Shown here in pieces: positions 41,454-50,479 of a stretch of DNA of 64,000 bases. A model generated the notes under the pieces. It saw only the letters and a program-made list of their open reading frames with translations, searched no databases and was not told the origin of the DNA. The position numbers and the translations under genes are program-made. The stretch is from an uncultured Opitutia bacterium (GTDB lineage: Bacteria; Verrucomicrobiota; Verrucomicrobiia; Opitutales; UBA953). The DNA lies in NCBI GenBank assembly GCA_945957395.1, contig CAMFKE010000009.1, positions 62,001 through 126,000 of the forward strand, in the 5' to 3' direction. How positions within the stretch are numbered: position 1 is the stretch's first letter; the number at the start of each line of letters is the position of its first letter.

Positions 41454-43004
41454 TTATTCCCACTCGATGGTCGCGGGGGGCTTGGAGGACACGTCGTAAA
41501 CCACGCGATTGGCGCCCTTCACCTCGTTGATGATGCGAGAGGAGGCGCGCTGAAGCAGGTCGTAAGGCAGCTTGGCCCAATCGGCGGTCATGGCGTCCGT
41601 GGACTCCACGGCGCGCATGGCGATGACATGGTCGTAGGTGCGCTCGTCACCCATGACGCCCACGGTGCGAACGGGAAGGAACACGCAGAAGGCCTGCCAG
41701 ACCTTGTCGTACCAGCCGGACTTGCGCAGCTCGTCGATGAAGATGGCGTCCGCTTCGCGCAGCACACGGAGGTGGTCGCGGGTGATTTCGCCGCAGCAAC
41801 GCACCGCGAGGCCGGGCCCGGGGAAGGGATGACGCCAGAGCACGTCGTGAGGAAGGCCGATTTCCTTTCCGAGAGCACGCACCTCGTCCTTGAACAGCTC
41901 GCGAAGCGGCTCAAGCAGCTTGAGCTTCATGTGCTCGGGCAGACCGCCGACATTGTGGTGGGTCTTGATGGTCGCGGCGGGCGAGCCGTCGATGGAGACG
42001 GACTCGATGACGTCCGGGTACAGGGTGCCCTGGGCGAGGAACTCGACCTTGGCGTCACCGGTACGCACGGACTTGAGGGCCTCCTCGAAGACGGCGACGA
42101 ACTCGCGGCCGATGATCTTGCGCTTGCGCTCGGGGTCGGTGACGCCGGCGAGGTGATGCAGGAACTGCTCCGAAGCGTCGACCACGCGCAGGTCCATGTG
42201 GAAGTTGTCGCGGAAGAGCTTTTCGACGTCGCCGCGCTCGTTCTTGCGCAGCAGGCCGTTGTCCACGAACACGCAGGTGAGCTGGTCGCCGATGGCCTTG
42301 TGAATGAGGGCTGCGGCCACGGAGCTATCCACGCCGCCGGAGAGGCCGAGGATGACATGCGCGTCGCCGACGGTCTCGCGAATCTTGGCGATGCACTCCT
42401 TGGCGTAATCGCCCATGTTCCAGTCGCCCTTGCAGCCGCAGACGCCGTAGAGGAAGTTCTTAAGAATCTCCACGCCGCGCTCGGAGTGGTTCACTTCCGG
42501 GTGGAACTGAATGCCGTAAAAGTTCCTGGAGACATTCTCGACGATCGCGTTGTCGGCGTTGTCGGAGGAGGCGACGGAGACGAAGCCGGCGGGAAGCTTG
42601 GTGACCTTGTCGCCATGGGAGTTCCAAATCCGCAGGGAATCGGGAAGACCCTTGAGAAGCTTCGACTCGGAGGTGCGGTTGAGCGTGCCCAGGCCGTACT
42701 CGCGCTTGTCTGAGCCGGAAACCTCGCCGCCGAGCATGGCGCCCATGAGCTGAACGCCGTAGCAGATGCCCAGCACGGGCACGCCGAGCTCGAAGATGGC
42801 GGGATCCGGACGCGGGGAATTGGGAGCCTTCACGGAGGCGGGACCGCCCGAAAGGATGATTCCCGTGACGCCCATGGCCTTAAGGTCCGCGGCGGAGGTG
42901 CGGTAGGGGAAGATCTTGGAGTGCACCTTGCACTCGCGAATACGGCGGGCGATGACCTGCGTGTACTGCGAGCCGAAGTCGAGGATGGCGACGATTTGGG
43001 ACAT
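41454..43004 (-). CDS. guaA: GMP synthase (glutamine-hydrolysing)
   Basis: A 516-residue enzyme that converts XMP to GMP. The class I glutamine amidotransferase domain (about residues 1-200) has the Cys nucleophile in [10 protein letters not shown] and His/Glu in [14 protein letters not shown]. The ATP-pyrophosphatase domain has the PP-loop LSGGVDSSV. The C-terminal dimerisation domain ends in the conserved KPPATIEWE. The start at 43004 gives [16 protein letters not shown]. It lies downstream of the α operon, separated from it by a terminator and a small gene. Confidence 0.97.
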   Translation of the reverse strand: MSQIVAILDFGSQYTQVIARRIRECKVHSKIFPYRTSAADLKAMGVTGIILSGGPASVKAPNSPRPDPAIFELGVPVLGICYGVQLMGAMLGGEVSGSDKREYGLGTLNRTSESKLLKGLPDSLRIWNSHGDKVTKLPAGFVSVASSDNADNAIVENVSRNFYGIQFHPEVNHSERGVEILKNFLYGVCGCKGDWNMGDYAKECIAKIRETVGDAHVILGLSGGVDSSVAAALIHKAIGDQLTCVFVDNGLLRKNERGDVEKLFRDNFHMDLRVVDASEQFLHHLAGVTDPERKRKIIGREFVAVFEEALKSVRTGDAKVEFLAQGTLYPDVIESVSIDGSPAATIKTHHNVGGLPEHMKLKLLEPLRELFKDEVRALGKEIGLPHDVLWRHPFPGPGLAVRCCGEITRDHLRVLREADAIFIDELRKSGWYDKVWQAFCVFLPVRTVGVMGDERTYDHVIAMRAVESTDAMTADWAKLPYDLLQRASSRIINEVKGANRVVYDVSSKPPATIEWE

Positions 43005-43107
43005 GCGGTGAAGCTTGGGAAAGAGGGTGAAGGAGAGGGATGCCCGGCCCGGACACAATCGGGAATCACGGGGGACCTGGAACTTTTTTCAAAAGGGAAA
43101 GCGGGCC

Positions 43108-43344
43108 TCAGAAGCGCAGGCGCAGATTGGAGTGCCCGCACTTGGGGCAAACGCCGGTCTCGCGGCGGCGGGGGCGCGTGTAGAGCGTCCCGCACTTGAC
43201 GCAGTGGAACACCGTGCGATGCCGCCGGCTGTCGTGCAGCAGCGCGTCCACGCGATCATACAGTATCCAGACTGCAAATACAAGGCCGAGTCCGACAGTT
43301 AATATGACGGCGGCGACTACGTCGGGGGTCGGCATGGCCGGCAA
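43108..43344 (-). CDS. Small membrane protein with a C-terminal zinc ribbon
   Basis: A 78-residue protein, unrecognised beyond its architecture. One transmembrane helix (about residues 9-29, VVAAVILTVGLGLVFAVWIL) is followed by a short acidic/basic linker, then a four-Cys zinc ribbon: Cys48 and Cys51 (FHCVKCGTLY), Cys66 and Cys69 (GVCPKCGHSN). With the N-terminus outside, the ribbon would face the cytoplasm. A second ATG at 43335 is possible. It lies between the α operon terminator and guaA. Confidence 0.75.
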   Translation of the reverse strand: MPAMPTPDVVAAVILTVGLGLVFAVWILYDRVDALLHDSRRHRTVFHCVKCGTLYTRPRRRETGVCPKCGHSNLRLRF

Positions 43345-43426
43345 GGTGAAGGGAGGGGTGGAACGGGTGGCGCCTTCGCAGGATGCCGCAGAAGGCCGCG
43401 AACGAAAGGCGAAACGCCCCGGTGGG

Positions 43427-43463
43427 AAAAAGAGAAGACGCGCCGCCCGGAGGGCGGCGCGTC
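43427..43463 (-). terminator. Terminator at the end of the ribosomal superoperon
   Basis: A perfect 12-bp stem GACGCGCCGCCC / GGGCGGCGCGTC with a 3-base loop (43437-43463), followed on the minus strand by TTCTCTTTTT. It closes the unit that begins at rpsL. Confidence 0.9.
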
Positions 43464-43485
43464 GTACAGGGTCGCAGCCTTGCGC

Positions 43486-43944
43486 TTACGCGGCGGCTTC
43501 GGCCTTGGGAGCCTTGGCCTTCTTGGCGGCGGGCTTCTTGGCGGTCTTCTTGTAGCCTTCGTCGTTGCCGGCAACCAGCTCGATGAGCGCGGTTTCGGCG
43601 GCGTCACCGACGCGCTGACCGAGCTTGTAGATGCGGGTGTAACCGCCGTTGCGCTTGAGGAACTCGGTGGCGCGCTCGTTGAAGAGCGTCTTCACGGCGT
43701 CCTCGTCACGCACGCGGGCGACGGCGAGACGGCGGAAGTGCACCTTGGCGGCCTTATCCTCGGTGAGGGCGGCCTTCTTGGCGAGGGTGATGACCTTCTC
43801 GGCGAAGGGGCGCAGGGCGCGGGCCTTGGAGAGGGTGGTGCGGATGCGGCCGTGGGTGAAGAGGGCCGTGGCGAGCGCGGCCACGAGGGCGGCGCGGTGC
43901 TCCTTCTTCACACCCAGGGTGTGGCGATGGTTAAGGTGACGCAT
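43486..43944 (-). CDS. rplQ: 50S ribosomal protein L17
   Basis: A 152-residue bL17. The N-terminus MRHLNHRHTLGVKKEHRAAL is the family signature. The conserved core runs to about residue 115; an extra Lys/Ala-rich tail of about 25 residues (KKTAKKPAAKKAKAPKAEAA) follows. It is the last gene of the superoperon, after rpoA. Confidence 0.96.
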   Translation of the reverse strand: MRHLNHRHTLGVKKEHRAALVAALATALFTHGRIRTTLSKARALRPFAEKVITLAKKAALTEDKAAKVHFRRLAVARVRDEDAVKTLFNERATEFLKRNGGYTRIYKLGQRVGDAAETALIELVAGNDEGYKKTAKKPAAKKAKAPKAEAAA

Positions 43945-43983
43945 GTCTTTACTTTATGTGATGGGTTTACGGATACCCGGACT

Positions 43984-44982
43984 TCAGGCGGCGCGGCCGT
44001 CGAGCAGGCGCTCGTCGATCTTCATTCCCAGGGAGAGGCCGAGCTGCTCGAGCTTGGCCTTGATCTCGTTCAGCGACTTCTTGCCGAAGTTGCGGTACTT
44101 GAGCATCTCCTGCTCGGACTTCATCGCGAGTTCGCCGACGGTGGTGATGTTCGCGTTGTTCAGGCAGTTCGCGGCGCGCACGGAGAGCTCGATCTCGTTG
44201 ACGCTCATGTTGAGCAGCTTGCGGAGACGGTTCTGCTCTTCGCTGACCTCGCGGCCCTCGGTCTCGAACTCGACCTTTTCGTCGGAGACGGCGTCGAAGA
44301 CATCGAGGTGATGGCGGAGGATGGCGGCCGATTCCTTGAGGGCTTCGTCGGGCGTGATGCGGCCGTCGGTGAAGATCTCGAGGATGAGCTTGTCGTAGTC
44401 GGTCATCTGGCCGACGCGGGTGTTTTCAACCGCGTACTTGACGAGCGTGACGGGCGAGAAGAGCGAGTCGATGGCGATGACGCCGATCGGCTGGTCTTCA
44501 CGCTTGTTGTCGTCGGCGGGGCACCAGGAACGGCCGACCTTGACCTCGAGCTCGGCGAAGAAGCGGCGCTTCTTGTCGAGCGTGCAGATCACCTGATCGG
44601 GATTGACCAGGGAGAGATCGGGGGCGAGCTGGATGTCCTTGGCGGTGACGACGCCATCGCGGTCCACATCGATGGAGACCTTGAAGGTGTCGCGCTTGCC
44701 GGCCTTGAAGAGGACCTTCTTAAGGTTGAGGACGATGTCGGTGACATCCTCCACCACGCCGTCGACGGACTGGAACTCGTGCTGCACGCCGTCGATGCGG
44801 ACGGAGCTGATGGCCGCTCCTTCGATGGAACCGAGGAGAACACGGCGAAGGGCGTTACCAATGGTGTACCCGTAGCCGGTCTCGAAGGGCTCGGCCACGA
44901 ACTTGGCGTAAGTGGCGGTGGAGACGGCTTCGTCCTTCTTGAGGTGCTTGGGCAGTTCGAATTTTCCGAGGCGTTTCGGCAT
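43984..44982 (-). CDS. rpoA: DNA-directed RNA polymerase subunit α
   Basis: A 332-residue α subunit. The N-terminal dimerisation domain has GYTIGNALRRVLLGSIEGAA, the segment that nucleates αα/β assembly. After a linker the C-terminal domain (helix-hairpin-helix: ELSVRAANCLNNANITTVGE, KYRNFGKKSLNEIKAKL) retains the Arg-Ala-Asn-Cys-Leu determinants that bind UP elements and activators. This supports reading the A/T-rich tracts upstream of the tuf-type promoters as UP elements. Confidence 0.97.
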   Translation of the reverse strand: MPKRLGKFELPKHLKKDEAVSTATYAKFVAEPFETGYGYTIGNALRRVLLGSIEGAAISSVRIDGVQHEFQSVDGVVEDVTDIVLNLKKVLFKAGKRDTFKVSIDVDRDGVVTAKDIQLAPDLSLVNPDQVICTLDKKRRFFAELEVKVGRSWCPADDNKREDQPIGVIAIDSLFSPVTLVKYAVENTRVGQMTDYDKLILEIFTDGRITPDEALKESAAILRHHLDVFDAVSDEKVEFETEGREVSEEQNRLRKLLNMSVNEIELSVRAANCLNNANITTVGELAMKSEQEMLKYRNFGKKSLNEIKAKLEQLGLSLGMKIDERLLDGRAA

Positions 44983-45033
44983 GGTGATCGGCTGAAGTCG
45001 TGGGTTGGGGGTCCGCTGTATCCGTCAGAGGGA

Positions 45034-45642
45034 TTAGCGGCTGTAGAACTCGACGATGAGCTGGACGTTGATGTCCGCGGGCATCTCCTCCTTGGCGGGC
45101 TGACGGGTAACGGCGCCCTTGAGGGAGTCGTTGGCCATCGAGAGCCAGGCGGGGACGGAACGGTACTGGTTTTCCTCCACGCCGCGGGTGGCGAGCTGCT
45201 TGGAGGAGGTGCGTTCGCGCACTTCGATTTCGTCGCCGGGCTTGACGGTGTAAGAGGCGATGTTGACGCACTTGCCGTTCACCTTGACGTGGCCGTGGCC
45301 GACGAACTGGCGGGCGGCGGCGCGGGAACGGGCGAGGCCGAGGCGGTAGACGGTGTTGTCGAGGCGGGTCTCGAGGAGGCGGAGGAAGTTCTCGCCGGCG
45401 ATGCCGCCGAGGGCCTTGGCGCGCTCGAAGGTGATGCGGAACTGACGCTCGTTGAGGCCGTACATGAAGCGGAGCTTCTGCTTTTCGATGAGGCCGGTGC
45501 CGTACTCGGAGAGCTTGCGGCGGCTCGTCGGGCCGTGCTGGCCGGGGATGTAGGGCTTGCGCTCCTCGGCCTTGCAGGTCGGGAGGATGTTCTGGCCGAA
45601 GCGTCGGTTGATCTTGGCCGTGGGTCCGGTATAGCGGGACAT
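45034..45642 (-). CDS. rpsD: 30S ribosomal protein S4
   Basis: A 202-residue uS4, a primary 16S binder for the small-subunit body. The N-terminus is of the zinc-free type (a single Cys, in NILPTCKAEE). The S4 RNA-binding domain (TRLDNTVYRLGLARSRAAAR, then VGHGHVKVNGKCVNI) is complete. It lies in the usual place between rpsK and rpoA. Confidence 0.97.
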   Translation of the reverse strand: MSRYTGPTAKINRRFGQNILPTCKAEERKPYIPGQHGPTSRRKLSEYGTGLIEKQKLRFMYGLNERQFRITFERAKALGGIAGENFLRLLETRLDNTVYRLGLARSRAAARQFVGHGHVKVNGKCVNIASYTVKPGDEIEVRERTSSKQLATRGVEENQYRSVPAWLSMANDSLKGAVTRQPAKEEMPADINVQLIVEFYSR

Positions 45643-45734
45643 GTGTCTTTGCTTGCGTTTGGCGTTGGGTTGAAAACCGCCCGGAGTGCCATACCCGGGC
45701 GGCTAAAGTGTATCCGTAAAGAAACTACCGACGC

Positions 45735-46298
45735 TTAGACGCGGCGGCGCTTCGGGGGACGGCAGCCGTTGTGGGGCACCGGGGTGGCGTCAACGATGTT
45801 GGACACGTTGAGGCCGAGGTTCTGGAGGGCGCGGATCGCGGAGTCGCGACCCATGCCGGGGCCCTTGACGCGGACGGAGACGTCCTTGAGGCCGTGCGAG
45901 AGGGCGACCTTGCCGGCTTCGGTGCAGACGACCTGGGCGGCGTAGGCGGTGGACTTGCGGGAGCCCTTGAAGGCGTGCTTGCCGGCGGAACCCCAGGAAA
46001 TCACGTTACCGTTAAGATCGGTGAAGGTGACCTTGGTGTTATTGAAGGTGGCGAGGATGTGGCAGACGCCGGAAGTGATGTTCTTGGCGCCCTTGGCCTT
46101 GCGGACCTTGATTTCGCCAACTTCTTCGCCGAGGAGGTCCTTGGCGGTGATCTCCTTCTTGACGGGAGCCTCGGGGGCGGCGGGAGCCGCAGCGTCGGCG
46201 ACGGCGGCGGCGGGGGCGGCGGCGAGAACCTTCTCGTCGGCGGCCTTGGCCTTCTTGGGGGCGGCGGCCTTGGGGGCCGGGGTCTTCTGTTCGCTCAT
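45735..46298 (-). CDS. rpsK: 30S ribosomal protein S11 with a long N-terminal extension
   Basis: A 187-residue uS11; typical bacterial length is about 129. The core begins near residue 65 ([20 protein letters not shown]) and runs through [20 protein letters not shown] to the invariant tail [15 protein letters not shown]. The first 60 residues are Ala/Pro/Lys-rich low-complexity sequence with a helix-like stretch [16 protein letters not shown] just before the core. The extension is in frame and has the same codon bias as the core. No internal ATG near the core offers the standard N-terminus. Confidence 0.96.
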   Translation of the reverse strand: MSEQKTPAPKAAAPKKAKAADEKVLAAAPAAAVADAAAPAAPEAPVKKEITAKDLLGEEVGEIKVRKAKGAKNITSGVCHILATFNNTKVTFTDLNGNVISWGSAGKHAFKGSRKSTAYAAQVVCTEAGKVALSHGLKDVSVRVKGPGMGRDSAIRALQNLGLNVSNIVDATPVPHNGCRPPKRRRV

Positions 46299-46330
46299 CT
46301 TAAGCTAAAAGGCTAAGTGGTTGTGGAGAC

Positions 46331-46708
46331 TTAGGCGCCCTTCTTGGCGGCGCCGATGGTCTTACGCACGCCCTTGCGGGTGCGAGCGTTGGTGCGGGTG
46401 CGCTGGCCGCGGACTGGCAGTCCGCGGAAGTGGCGAAGACCACGGTAGCACTTGATGGCCTGGAGGCGCTTGAGGTTGGAGCCGATTTCGCGACGAAGGT
46501 CGCCTTCGCACTTGTAACCACGCTCAACGATGTAGTTAACGATCTTGTTGAGCTGCTCTTCGTTCAGCTTGTCCGAACGCATGGCGGGATCGAGGCCGAG
46601 GGCCTTCACGATCTCGGTGGCGCGGGTCGGACCGATGCCGTAGATGTAGCGCAGCGCGTATTCGACGCGCTTGTTGTTCGGGATATCAACGCCGAGTAGA
46701 CGAGGCAT
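46331..46708 (-). CDS. rpsM: 30S ribosomal protein S13
   Basis: A 125-residue uS13 of the small-subunit head. It starts MPRLLGVDIPNNKRVEYALR; GIGPTRATEIVKALG is the helix-hairpin segment, and the C-terminal basic tail GLPVRGQRTRTNARTRKG contacts P- and A-site tRNA. The gap to map (115 bases) holds no rpmJ or infA. Confidence 0.97.
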   Translation of the reverse strand: MPRLLGVDIPNNKRVEYALRYIYGIGPTRATEIVKALGLDPAMRSDKLNEEQLNKIVNYIVERGYKCEGDLRREIGSNLKRLQAIKCYRGLRHFRGLPVRGQRTRTNARTRKGVRKTIGAAKKGA

Positions 46709-46823
46709 GGGCGGGTTTCTCTTTAGGACTAGGTTTTAGGAAAGTGTGGAAAAGCGGCGCACTGTGGGCCGTCCGGACGAAAAGAAAAGATTTTTTTATA
46801 GCTGTGAACAAGTCGCGGCTGGA

Positions 46824-47585
46824 TCAGCCGGCCTTGGTAAGGATCTCAGGGTCTCCGTCGGTGATGAGCACGGTGTGCTCATAGTGGGCGGAGGCCCTTC
46901 GGTCGCGGGTGACATAGGTCCATCCGTCTCCGGAATCGACCACGTCGTGGGTGCCAAGATTGATCATGGGCTCGATGGCGAGCGTCATGCCCGGCTTGAG
47001 AAGGTTTTTGACCTCCTTGCCGTAGTTGGGAATCTGAGGCTCCTCGTGAAGGCCGCGGCCTACGCCGTGACCGACGAACTTGCGCACGATGCCAAAACGG
47101 TGCTTCGACACATGCTTTTCGACGGCCTGCGAAATATCGCACACGCGGTTTCCCGCGCGCGCCTTTTCGATGGCGAGGTAGAGCGATTCCTCCGTGACCT
47201 CGCAGAGCTTGCGAATCTCGGCGGCGACGGGCTCGACCAGGACGGTGCGGGCGTTGTCGCCGACGAAGCCATCGACACGCACGGTGACATCGACGGAGAC
47301 GATGTCTCCGGGACGAATCACGCGCTTGAGGGAGGGGATGCCATGGACAACCTCCTCGTTCACGGAGATGCAGGTGTACCCGGGGAAGCGAAGTCGACCG
47401 ACCTGGTAGTTGTAACAGGCGGAGACTGCGCCAAGCTCGTCCATGAAACCTTTGGCAGCCTGGTCGAGCTCGTAGGTGGAGACACCGGGAGCGACCAGAG
47501 CGCAGACGCGATCGAGAATCACGGCGGCCACGCGACATGCTTTGCGCATGGCGAGTATCTCGTCGGGAGTCTTGATGGGGATCAT
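46824..47585 (-). CDS. map: Methionine aminopeptidase, type I
   Basis: A 253-residue enzyme that removes the initiator Met. The five metal ligands are visible: two Asp in VSVDVTVRVDGFVGDNART, His in GHGVGRGLHEEPQ, Glu in MTLAIEPMI, and the last Glu in YEHTVLI. The short N-terminus without SH3 or zinc finger defines type Ia. It sits between secY and rpsM, as in many bacteria, but adk, usually beside it, is absent. Confidence 0.97.
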   Translation of the reverse strand: MIPIKTPDEILAMRKACRVAAVILDRVCALVAPGVSTYELDQAAKGFMDELGAVSACYNYQVGRLRFPGYTCISVNEEVVHGIPSLKRVIRPGDIVSVDVTVRVDGFVGDNARTVLVEPVAAEIRKLCEVTEESLYLAIEKARAGNRVCDISQAVEKHVSKHRFGIVRKFVGHGVGRGLHEEPQIPNYGKEVKNLLKPGMTLAIEPMINLGTHDVVDSGDGWTYVTRDRRASAHYEHTVLITDGDPEILTKAG

Positions 47586-47633
47586 GGGAAGCCTTTTGGG
47601 CGTTCAAAGAACGGAAAGTTCGGGAACAGCACC

Positions 47634-49205
47634 TCAGTTGGAGGCGTGCGGCATCATGTTGTAGATGCCTGCGGCGGACCCGAGCAGGAAGATGACGATG
47701 CAGGCGTAACCGACGGCGCCGATGGCGGGAGCGTCGCCGAAATCGACGACCTTGCGGGCGGGGGCCGCCAGCATGGCGATTCCACCGATACGGCCCTTCT
47801 TGAGGAAGCCCTCGTAGTGGCGCTGAAGAAGCATGGTTTCCACCTGGCGCATGGTGTCGAGCACCACGCCGACGGTGATCAGACCGCCGGTACCGCCAAG
47901 GAAGGAGGCCAGTCGGGGATAGAAACCGAGCTTGACGATGAAGAAGTCAGGCATGAGCGCGATGACCAGCAGCGCCACTGCGCCGACGAAGGTGAGACGC
48001 GACATCACGAAGTCGAGGAACTTGGCGGTCTGCTCGCCGGGGCGGATGCCGGGGATGTAGCCGTTGGCCTTCTTGAGCTCATCGGCGATCTGGACCGGCT
48101 TGAACATCATGGACACCCAGAAGTAGGAGAATCCGAAGATGAGCATGCCGTAGAGGGTGTAGAAAACGGTGCCGGCAAGGCCTCCGTTCTGCATGGCGTA
48201 GCCGTGGTCGAGGAAGCGCTCAACCTCCAGGAGCGGGCTCAGCGACGGGTGCTGGGCGCCAAGGAACTTCAGCACCATCGGCGGGAACATGGTGATCGCG
48301 CCGGCGAAAATCACGGGCATGACGCCCGCATAGGTGAGCTTGATGGGGAAATAGGAAGCCTGACCGCCGTAAATTTTGCGACCGATGATTCGCTTGGCGT
48401 ACTGGATAGGAATCTTGCGAACAGCCTGGGTGATGGCGACCATGGCGGAGGTCACGAGGGCGAACAGCACGAACATGCCCAAGGCGTGCTCCCAGCCGTA
48501 ACGCTCACCGGCTTCGCCAACCTTGCCTGAGCCCATCATGCTGGCGAATCCGCGCAGAGCGGCGGGGATGTCGGCGAGAATGCCGATGGTGATGAGCATC
48601 GAGGTGCCGTTACCGATTCCGCGGGCGGTGATCTGCTCACCGAGCCACAGGACGATCATGGAACCGCAAACGAGAAGCAGAGTGCCGAGGCCGATGAAGA
48701 GGGCCTTGCTCTCCATGACAACCAGGGCGCCAAGCTCCTGAGCGGCGGCCTGGTCGAGGCCGAACACCGAGGCGGCCTTCTCGGGGACGCACATGGCCGA
48801 AAGCATGAGCGCGCCCTGGATGACAGCGATGGCGATGGTCAGGTAGCGCGAGTACTGGGCGACCTTCTGGCGGCCGACTTCGCCCTCCTGCTGCAGCTTG
48901 GCGATGGAAGGCACGACGGCCCCCATGAGCTGCATGATGATGGACGCACTGATGTAGGGCATGACGCCCAGTGCGAAGACGGCGCCCTTCAGCATGGCGC
49001 CGCCGGTGAACAGGTTATACATCGCGACAGCGCCGCCGCCGTTGCTGGAGCTCAGCTTCTCGAAGTAGGCCTGCAGCACGGAAGTGTCCAATCCCGGCAG
49101 GGGAATGTTGGCACCGACACGGGCTATGAAGAGCAGACCGATGGAGACGATGATACGGTTCCGGAGTTCCGGAACTTTCCAGCAATTGGCGAAAGCCTTG
49201 AGCAT
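47634..49205 (-). CDS. secY: Protein translocase subunit SecY
   Basis: A 523-residue SecY, the pore of the general secretion channel; about 80 residues longer than in E. coli. Ten hydrophobic helices are present, with the plug-region N-terminus (NRIIVSIGLLFIARVGANIP), GVMPYISASIIMQLM, and the cytoplasmic loops used by SecA (KIPIQYAKRI). Extra length lies in the periplasmic and cytoplasmic loops. The start at 49205 (MLKAFANCWKVPELRN) is preferred over an upstream in-frame Met. The gap to rplO is unusually long (140 bases) and structured. Confidence 0.96.
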   Translation of the reverse strand: MLKAFANCWKVPELRNRIIVSIGLLFIARVGANIPLPGLDTSVLQAYFEKLSSSNGGGAVAMYNLFTGGAMLKGAVFALGVMPYISASIIMQLMGAVVPSIAKLQQEGEVGRQKVAQYSRYLTIAIAVIQGALMLSAMCVPEKAASVFGLDQAAAQELGALVVMESKALFIGLGTLLLVCGSMIVLWLGEQITARGIGNGTSMLITIGILADIPAALRGFASMMGSGKVGEAGERYGWEHALGMFVLFALVTSAMVAITQAVRKIPIQYAKRIIGRKIYGGQASYFPIKLTYAGVMPVIFAGAITMFPPMVLKFLGAQHPSLSPLLEVERFLDHGYAMQNGGLAGTVFYTLYGMLIFGFSYFWVSMMFKPVQIADELKKANGYIPGIRPGEQTAKFLDFVMSRLTFVGAVALLVIALMPDFFIVKLGFYPRLASFLGGTGGLITVGVVLDTMRQVETMLLQRHYEGFLKKGRIGGIAMLAAPARKVVDFGDAPAIGAVGYACIVIFLLGSAAGIYNMMPHASN

Positions 49206-49349
49206 CGCGAAGTAGTTCAAAAAAAGGGGAAAGACCAACCGGCGCCGCGCGGTCCCTCAGGGAGGAGGAGGATTTTAACCCTCCCCTTCCCTGCGGGAAT
49301 CCGGCGCGAACGCCAGTCGGTCAATGGAAGCGGTAAGCGTTACGCTTAC
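49206..49349 (-). promoter_or_regulatory. Structured secY leader
   Basis: On the minus strand the rplO-secY gap holds a hairpin overlapping the rplO stop codon (GTAAGCG / CGCTTAC, 49333-49349), a GGAGGG / TCCTCC pairing near 49263-49284, and a stem GGGACC / GGTC-TTT-CCC that runs straight into seven T residues (49219-49225), 13 bases before the secY ATG. The last looks like an attenuator of moderate strength. Confidence 0.4.
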
Positions 49350-49813
49350 TTGGCTTCGCAGGAGCCGGCCGAGCAGGAGAGCTCGACGGCCTTGCCGCCG
49401 GCGGCCTCGATCTTGGCCTTGGCGGTGGCGGAGAACTTGTGGGCCTTGACGGTGACGGCGCGCTTGATTTCGCCGACGCCGAGGACCTTCACGAGCAGGT
49501 CGGAAGCGCGCACGAGACCAGCCTTCACGAGGCAGTCGCGGCACACTTCGTTGCCCTGGATGGCGTCGAAGTCGCCAACGTTGACCACGGCGAACTCGAC
49601 GCGGTTGACGTTGTTGAAGCCGCGGTGGGGCAGCTTGCGGTAGAGAGGCATCTGACCGCCTTCGAAGCCGGGACGAACGCCGCCGCCGGAGCGGGCCTTC
49701 ATACCCTTGTGGCCGCGACCGGAGGTCTTGCCGTGGCCGGATCCGCGGCCGCAGCCGAGGCGCTTGTGGCGGTGCGTGGAGCCCGCGATTTCAGGAAGAG
49801 TGTGGAGCTTCAT
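49346..49813 (-). CDS. rplO: 50S ribosomal protein L15
   Basis: A 155-residue uL15. The Gly/Arg-rich N-terminal extension that threads into 23S rRNA is clear (GCGRGSGHGKTSGRGHKGMK), followed by GGQMPLYRKLPHRGF. The short C-terminal domain ends in ELSCSAGSCEAK, with two extra Cys. rpmD (L30), normally between rpsE and rplO, is missing: the gap is 36 bases. Confidence 0.96.
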   Translation of the reverse strand: MKLHTLPEIAGSTHRHKRLGCGRGSGHGKTSGRGHKGMKARSGGGVRPGFEGGQMPLYRKLPHRGFNNVNRVEFAVVNVGDFDAIQGNEVCRDCLVKAGLVRASDLLVKVLGVGEIKRAVTVKAHKFSATAKAKIEAAGGKAVELSCSAGSCEAK

Positions 49814-49849
49814 GGTGTGTTACCCTTTGCTATTCTGCCAGGGATGATC

Positions 49850-50467
49850 TTAGGCGCGAACGGCCTTGATCTGTTCGAGGGTGCGCAGCTTGGACAGACC
49901 GTCCAGGGTGGCCTTGACCACCGCGGCATGGTTGTTCGAGCCGAGCGACTTGGTGAGCACGTCCTTGACGCCGGCCGCCTCGAGGACGGCGCGCACACCA
50001 CCGCCGGCGATGAGGCCGGTACCGGGGGAAGCGGGCTTGAGGAGCACCTTGCCGCCGTCGAATTCGCCGAGGACTTCGTGCGGGATGGTGTTGTTGCGCA
50101 GGTTGACCGGCTTGAGAGCGCGGCGGGAGCGGTCGGTGCCCTTCTTGATGGCATCCGGCACTTCCTTGGCCTTGCCGTAGCCGAGGCCGACGCGGCCCTT
50201 GCCGTCACCGACCACCACGAGGGCGGCGAAGGTGAAGCGACGGCCGCCCTTGACGGTCTTGGCGCAGCGGTTCACGTGCACGACCTTCTCGATAAACTCG
50301 GAAGGAGCCTCCTCCTGCTTGCGACGGTTGTCGCGGCGGGGGCCGCGGTTGCCACCGGGGCCGCTGTCACGGCCGCGACGGGGACGCTCGTTGCCCTGGG
50401 GGGCGGCGCCGGTGTTGGCGCCGGCTTCGGGAGCGGCGGGGGCGGAAGAATTGGTTTCGTTGGACAT
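49850..50467 (-). CDS. rpsE: 30S ribosomal protein S5 with a Gly/Arg-rich N-terminal extension
   Basis: A 205-residue uS5; E. coli S5 has 167. The first 50 or so residues are low-complexity ([20 protein letters not shown]), like an RGG-type RNA-binding tail. The double-stranded-RNA-binding-like domain starts near [20 protein letters not shown], with [15 protein letters not shown] and [16 protein letters not shown] following. A clear Shine-Dalgarno (AAGGAG) precedes the ATG, so the extended start is the used one. Confidence 0.96.
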   Translation of the reverse strand: MSNETNSSAPAAPEAGANTGAAPQGNERPRRGRDSGPGGNRGPRRDNRRKQEEAPSEFIEKVVHVNRCAKTVKGGRRFTFAALVVVGDGKGRVGLGYGKAKEVPDAIKKGTDRSRRALKPVNLRNNTIPHEVLGEFDGGKVLLKPASPGTGLIAGGGVRAVLEAAGVKDVLTKSLGSNNHAAVVKATLDGLSKLRTLEQIKAVRA

Positions 50468-50479
50468 TGCCTGAACTCC

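Noticed and set aside
43480-45738. A 752-codon plus-strand frame across rplQ, rpoA and rpsD
   Set aside because: Shadow of three intact minus-strand genes; low-complexity product. The 888-codon frame over 49439-52105 and the 792-codon frame over 59262-61640 are rejected for the same reason.
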